From NCBI GenBank assembly GCA_020438525.1, contig JAGQUL010000051.1:1-8588 (forward strand): a DNA stretch of 8,588 nt. The letters run 5' to 3'. Shown here in pieces: positions 6,787 through 8,588 of this stretch; position 1 is the stretch's first letter, and every line of letters begins with the position of its first letter. Both the position numbers and the translations under genes were made by a program. Under the pieces are notes generated by a model. That model was not told the origin of the DNA, searched no databases, and saw only the letters and a program-made list of their open reading frames with translations. Origin of the DNA: Thermoleophilia bacterium (GTDB lineage: Bacteria > Actinomycetota > Thermoleophilia > Gaiellales > SKUG01).

Positions 6787-7197
6787 ATGAGCTACATCAA
6801 CGTCACCATCACGCATACCTACGCCGGCGGCTTCGTGCCGCCGCGCTCCACGACCCTCGAGGCCGGCTTCAGCCGCGAAGGTGGTCGACTCGAGCACCTG
6901 GAGCGCATCGCCGGAGTCGATGGCGCGCCGGTCAAGGTCACCGAGTACGACCCGTCGACGGTTCCGGCCGAGGCTGCCCGCGGGCTGCTCGACGCGACGC
7001 TCGGCGCCGGAGGCGTTCGCCAGGTCCAGGTCGAGCACGGCGACGGCGCCCAGCCGAGCCTGGTGACGTGGTCCGACAGCTTCGGCACGAAGCTCGGGAG
7101 CGCGTTCGACGTGGCGCTGCCTGCCCCGGTGCAGTCGATCCTCGACGCGGCCGCGCTGGTCCAGCGCGCGATCGACGCCGCGCCGATCGCTCGCTGA
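6787..7197 (+). CDS. Unrecognised small soluble protein (136 aa)
   Basis: I do not recognise the family. The 136 residues contain no signal peptide, membrane helix or cysteine, so it is probably cytoplasmic. The N-terminal two thirds looks beta-rich, with alternating strands (SYINVTITHTY at 2-12, PVKVTEY near 48-54, VRQVQVEH near 77-84). It ends in an Ala-rich amphipathic helix from about 112. Its GC-rich codon pattern resembles its neighbours. The ATG at 6787 follows GAGG with a 9-nt spacer. It lies 82 nt after the DUF2510 gene on the same strand, and its stop codon is 10 nt from the end of the oppositely read livF. Co-transcription with the DUF2510 gene is possible, but the hairpins between them argue against full read-through. 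No function can be assigned. Confidence 0.72.
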   Translation: MSYINVTITHTYAGGFVPPRSTTLEAGFSREGGRLEHLERIAGVDGAPVKVTEYDPSTVPAEAARGLLDATLGAGGVRQVQVEHGDGAQPSLVTWSDSFGTKLGSAFDVALPAPVQSILDAAALVQRAIDAAPIAR

Positions 7198-7199
7198 CC

Positions 7200-7217
7200 G
7201 GGCGTTCCTACTCGCCC
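7200..7217. terminator. Small hairpin across the convergent gene ends
   Basis: GGGCG (7200-7204) can pair with CGCCC (7213-7217) around an 8-nt loop that contains the livF stop codon. It sits 2 nt after the stop of the rightward gene, so it could stop transcripts from both sides. The stem is only five pairs and has no T-tract, so this is a weak candidate. Confidence 0.18.
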
Positions 7218-7942
7218 AGGTAGGCCTTGCGCACCTCGTCGCTGGCGAGCAGCTCCTGACCCGTGCCGCTGAGCACCACCTCGCCCGTCTCGAGCACGTA
7301 GGCACGGTGTGAGATCGCAAGCGCGACGTTCGCGTTCTGCTCGACGAGCAGCACGGTCGTCCCCTGCTTGTTGATCTCCACGATGATCTCGAAGATCTGC
7401 TGGATCACGAGCGGCGCGAGCCCCATGCTCGGCTCGTCGAGCAGCAGCAGCCTCGGTCGCGCCATCAACGCGCGCCCCATCGCGAGCATCTGCTGCTCGC
7501 CGCCCGACATCAGCCCGGCCTTCTGGTCCTTGCGCTCCTCGAGGCGCGGGAACATCTCGTACACGCGCCGGATGTCGGCCTGGATCTCGTCCACGTCGGT
7601 GCGCTGGAACGCGCCCATCTCGAGGTTCTCGAGCACGCTCATGCGCGGAAACACGCGTCGCCCCTCCGGCGACTGGGCCATGCCCATCTTCACGAGCTCC
7701 TCGGTCTTCAGCCTCGTCGCGTCGCGCCCCAGGAACTCGAGCGACCCCGACTTCGGGCGCATCAGCCCGTGGATCGTCTTCATCGTGGTGGTCTTGCCGG
7801 CGCCGTTGGAGCCGATCAGCGACACGATCTCGCCCTCGTGCACCTCGAGCGAGATGCCCTTGAGCGCCTGGATCGAGCCGTACCACGCCTCCACGCCCTG
7901 CAGGCGCAGCATCGGAAGCTCGGTGGTCGGTCGATCGTGCAT
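7208..7942 (-). CDS. livF: Branched-chain amino acid ABC importer, ATP-binding protein LivF
   Basis: One of two cytoplasmic ATPases that power uptake of leucine, isoleucine, valine or related substrates by an HAAT-type ABC importer. The 244 residues match LivF in length and motif order: Walker A GSNGAGKT (44-51), Q-loop region AQSPEGRRVFPRMSV (89-103), signature SGGEQ (146-150), Walker B LLLLDEP with the catalytic Glu170, and the VEQNANVAL switch region (200-208) typical of LivF, where Gln replaces the usual His. The ATG at 7942 is preceded by AGAGG with a 6-nt spacer and by an in-frame TAG just upstream. The Met at residue 11 has no ribosome site and would leave a length closer to E. coli LivF, but is less likely. 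livG lies 89 nt upstream on the same strand. HAAT substrates vary, so amide or urea uptake cannot be excluded. Confidence 0.94.
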   Translation of the reverse strand: MHDRPTTELPMLRLQGVEAWYGSIQALKGISLEVHEGEIVSLIGSNGAGKTTTMKTIHGLMRPKSGSLEFLGRDATRLKTEELVKMGMAQSPEGRRVFPRMSVLENLEMGAFQRTDVDEIQADIRRVYEMFPRLEERKDQKAGLMSGGEQQMLAMGRALMARPRLLLLDEPSMGLAPLVIQQIFEIIVEINKQGTTVLLVEQNANVALAISHRAYVLETGEVVLSGTGQELLASDEVRKAYLGE

Positions 7943-7972
7943 GCGCAGCCTCTACCCGCCCGTGCCCCGGTC

Positions 7973-8003
7973 GATGCTGGGCGAGCATCTCGTCGCGCGC
8001 GAC
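7973..8003 (-). repeat. Inverted repeats in the livG-livF gap
   Basis: A perfect 6-bp stem with a 5-nt loop (GATGCT at 7973-7978, AGCATC at 7984-7989) is followed by a perfect 12-bp palindrome, GTCGCGCGCGAC (7992-8003). Both fall in the 89-nt spacer, between the end of livG and the livF ribosome site. They may be an mRNA hairpin that tunes livF relative to livG, or a chance feature of CG-rich DNA. No T-tract follows. Confidence 0.4.
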
Positions 8004-8031
8004 AGGCCCCGGCCCTGCCGCGCCGTGGTGC

Positions 8032-8588
8032 TCATGACGCCTGTTCTTCCTCGACCGGGACTTCCACCGCGCCGTCGCTCGCGCCGAGGTATGCCTCGAT
8101 CACGGCCGGGTCGTTGCGGACGTCGTCCGGCGTTCCCTCCGCGATCTTCCTTCCGAAGTTGAGCACCGTCACGCGCTCGCTGACGCTCATCACGAGCTTT
8201 ATCTCGTGCTCGATCAGCAGCACCGTGCAGCCGAGCTCGTCCCGGATCCGGTGCATGAGTCCCTCGAGCGCGTACGTCTCCTGCGGGTTCATGCCGGCGG
8301 CCGGCTCGTCGAGCAGCACGACGCTCGGCTGCGACGCGAGCGCCCGCGCGATCTCGAGTCGTCGCTGGTCGCCGTAGGGCAGGTTCCCGGCGAGCTCGCC
8401 GTGGCGGTCGTGGATGCCCACGAACCGCATCAGCTCCCGTGCCCGCTCCATCCCCTCCCGCTCCTCGCGCCGCTGCGCAGGCAGGCGCAGCAGCGTGGAC
8501 GCAAGCCCGCCCTTGAGCTTGGTGTGCATGCCGACGAGCACGTTGTCGACGCAGGTCATCTCGCGGAACAGGCGGATGTTCTGGAAGG
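8032..8588 (-). CDS. livG: Branched-chain amino acid ABC importer, ATP-binding protein LivG (N-terminus beyond window)
   Basis: Partner ATPase of LivF. Only the C-terminal 184 residues plus a split codon are visible; LivG is usually about 255, so some 70 residues including Walker A lie past the right edge. The fragment opens with the Q-loop FQNIRLFREMT and continues to the signature LPYGDQRRLEIARAL (fragment residues 69-83), where Tyr-Gly-Asp replaces the standard Ser-Gly-Gly, as usual for LivG. Walker B is LLDEPAAGMNP (91-101) and the switch His lies in LIEHEIKLVM (124-133). The LivG-specific helical insertion (about 20-60) is present. The C-terminus has a short acidic tail rich in Glu after the normal end (IEAYLG). 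The frame is open to the edge. livF follows after 89 nt; the permease genes livH and livM would be expected upstream, to the right. Confidence 0.94.
   Translation of the reverse strand, partial: FQNIRLFREMTCVDNVLVGMHTKLKGGLASTLLRLPAQRREEREGMERARELMRFVGIHDRHGELAGNLPYGDQRRLEIARALASQPSVVLLDEPAAGMNPQETYALEGLMHRIRDELGCTVLLIEHEIKLVMSVSERVTVLNFGRKIAEGTPDDVRNDPAVIEAYLGASDGAVEVPVEEEQAS

Noticed and set aside
7208..7912. A shorter livF starting at the Met codon for residue 11.
   Set aside because: No ribosome site precedes that codon, whereas the ATG at 7942 has AGAGG at 6 nt and an in-frame stop just upstream.
1..8588. tRNA, rRNA, CRISPR repeats, insertion-sequence ends, toxin-antitoxin pairs, phage or defence genes.
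   Set aside because: None found. Every stretch over about 150 nt is covered by a supported gene, and codon use does not change sharply anywhere to suggest recent transfer.

Overview
This is a GC-rich window with dense coding, short intergenic gaps and strong G/C third-position codon bias. Those traits, plus a DUF2510 protein (a mostly actinobacterial N-terminal domain) and a mycobacterial-style DipZ next to a FAS1 lipoprotein, point to an actinomycete. A member of the Acidimicrobiia is my best guess, but the class cannot be settled from this sequence alone.

Layout, left to right. (1) Positions 1-577, minus strand: a fasciclin (FAS1) lipoprotein missing only its last few residues. (2) 692-2446, minus: a DipZ-type fusion of a CcdA electron-transfer membrane domain, an exported TlpA-like thioredoxin domain and a C-terminal beta-rich module. 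(3) 2506-5241, minus: complete DNA polymerase I (polA), with intact 5' nuclease and polymerase motifs but no recognisable proofreading motifs. (4) 5305-5961, minus: an unrecognised single-pass membrane protein starting at GTG. Genes 4 to 1 are all read leftward with gaps of 63, 59 and 114 nt, so they may be partly co-transcribed. (5) 6105-6704, plus: a DUF2510 membrane protein, divergent from gene 4 across a 143-nt gap. (6) 6787-7197, plus: an unrecognised 136-residue soluble protein. (7) 7208-7942, minus: livF, convergent with gene 6 (10 nt between stop codons). (8) 8032 to the right edge, minus: the C-terminal part of livG. livG and livF are the two ATPases of a branched-chain amino acid (HAAT) ABC importer; its permeases and binding protein presumably lie beyond the right edge.

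How the genes fit together. DipZ and the FAS1 lipoprotein recall the mpt83-dipZ-mpt70 cluster of Mycobacterium tuberculosis. DipZ would carry reducing power across the membrane to its exported thioredoxin domain, and the FAS1 protein would sit on the outer face of the same membrane. polA is housekeeping. LivG and LivF power amino acid uptake.

I see no tRNA, rRNA, CRISPR array, insertion sequence or phage-like gene, and no strong case for a previously undescribed system. No stretch over 300 nt lacks a gene. The points most worth a second look are the dipZ-FAS1 linkage, the degenerate PolA exonuclease domain, the extra modules in DipZ, the two unrecognised genes, and the inverted repeats between livG and livF.
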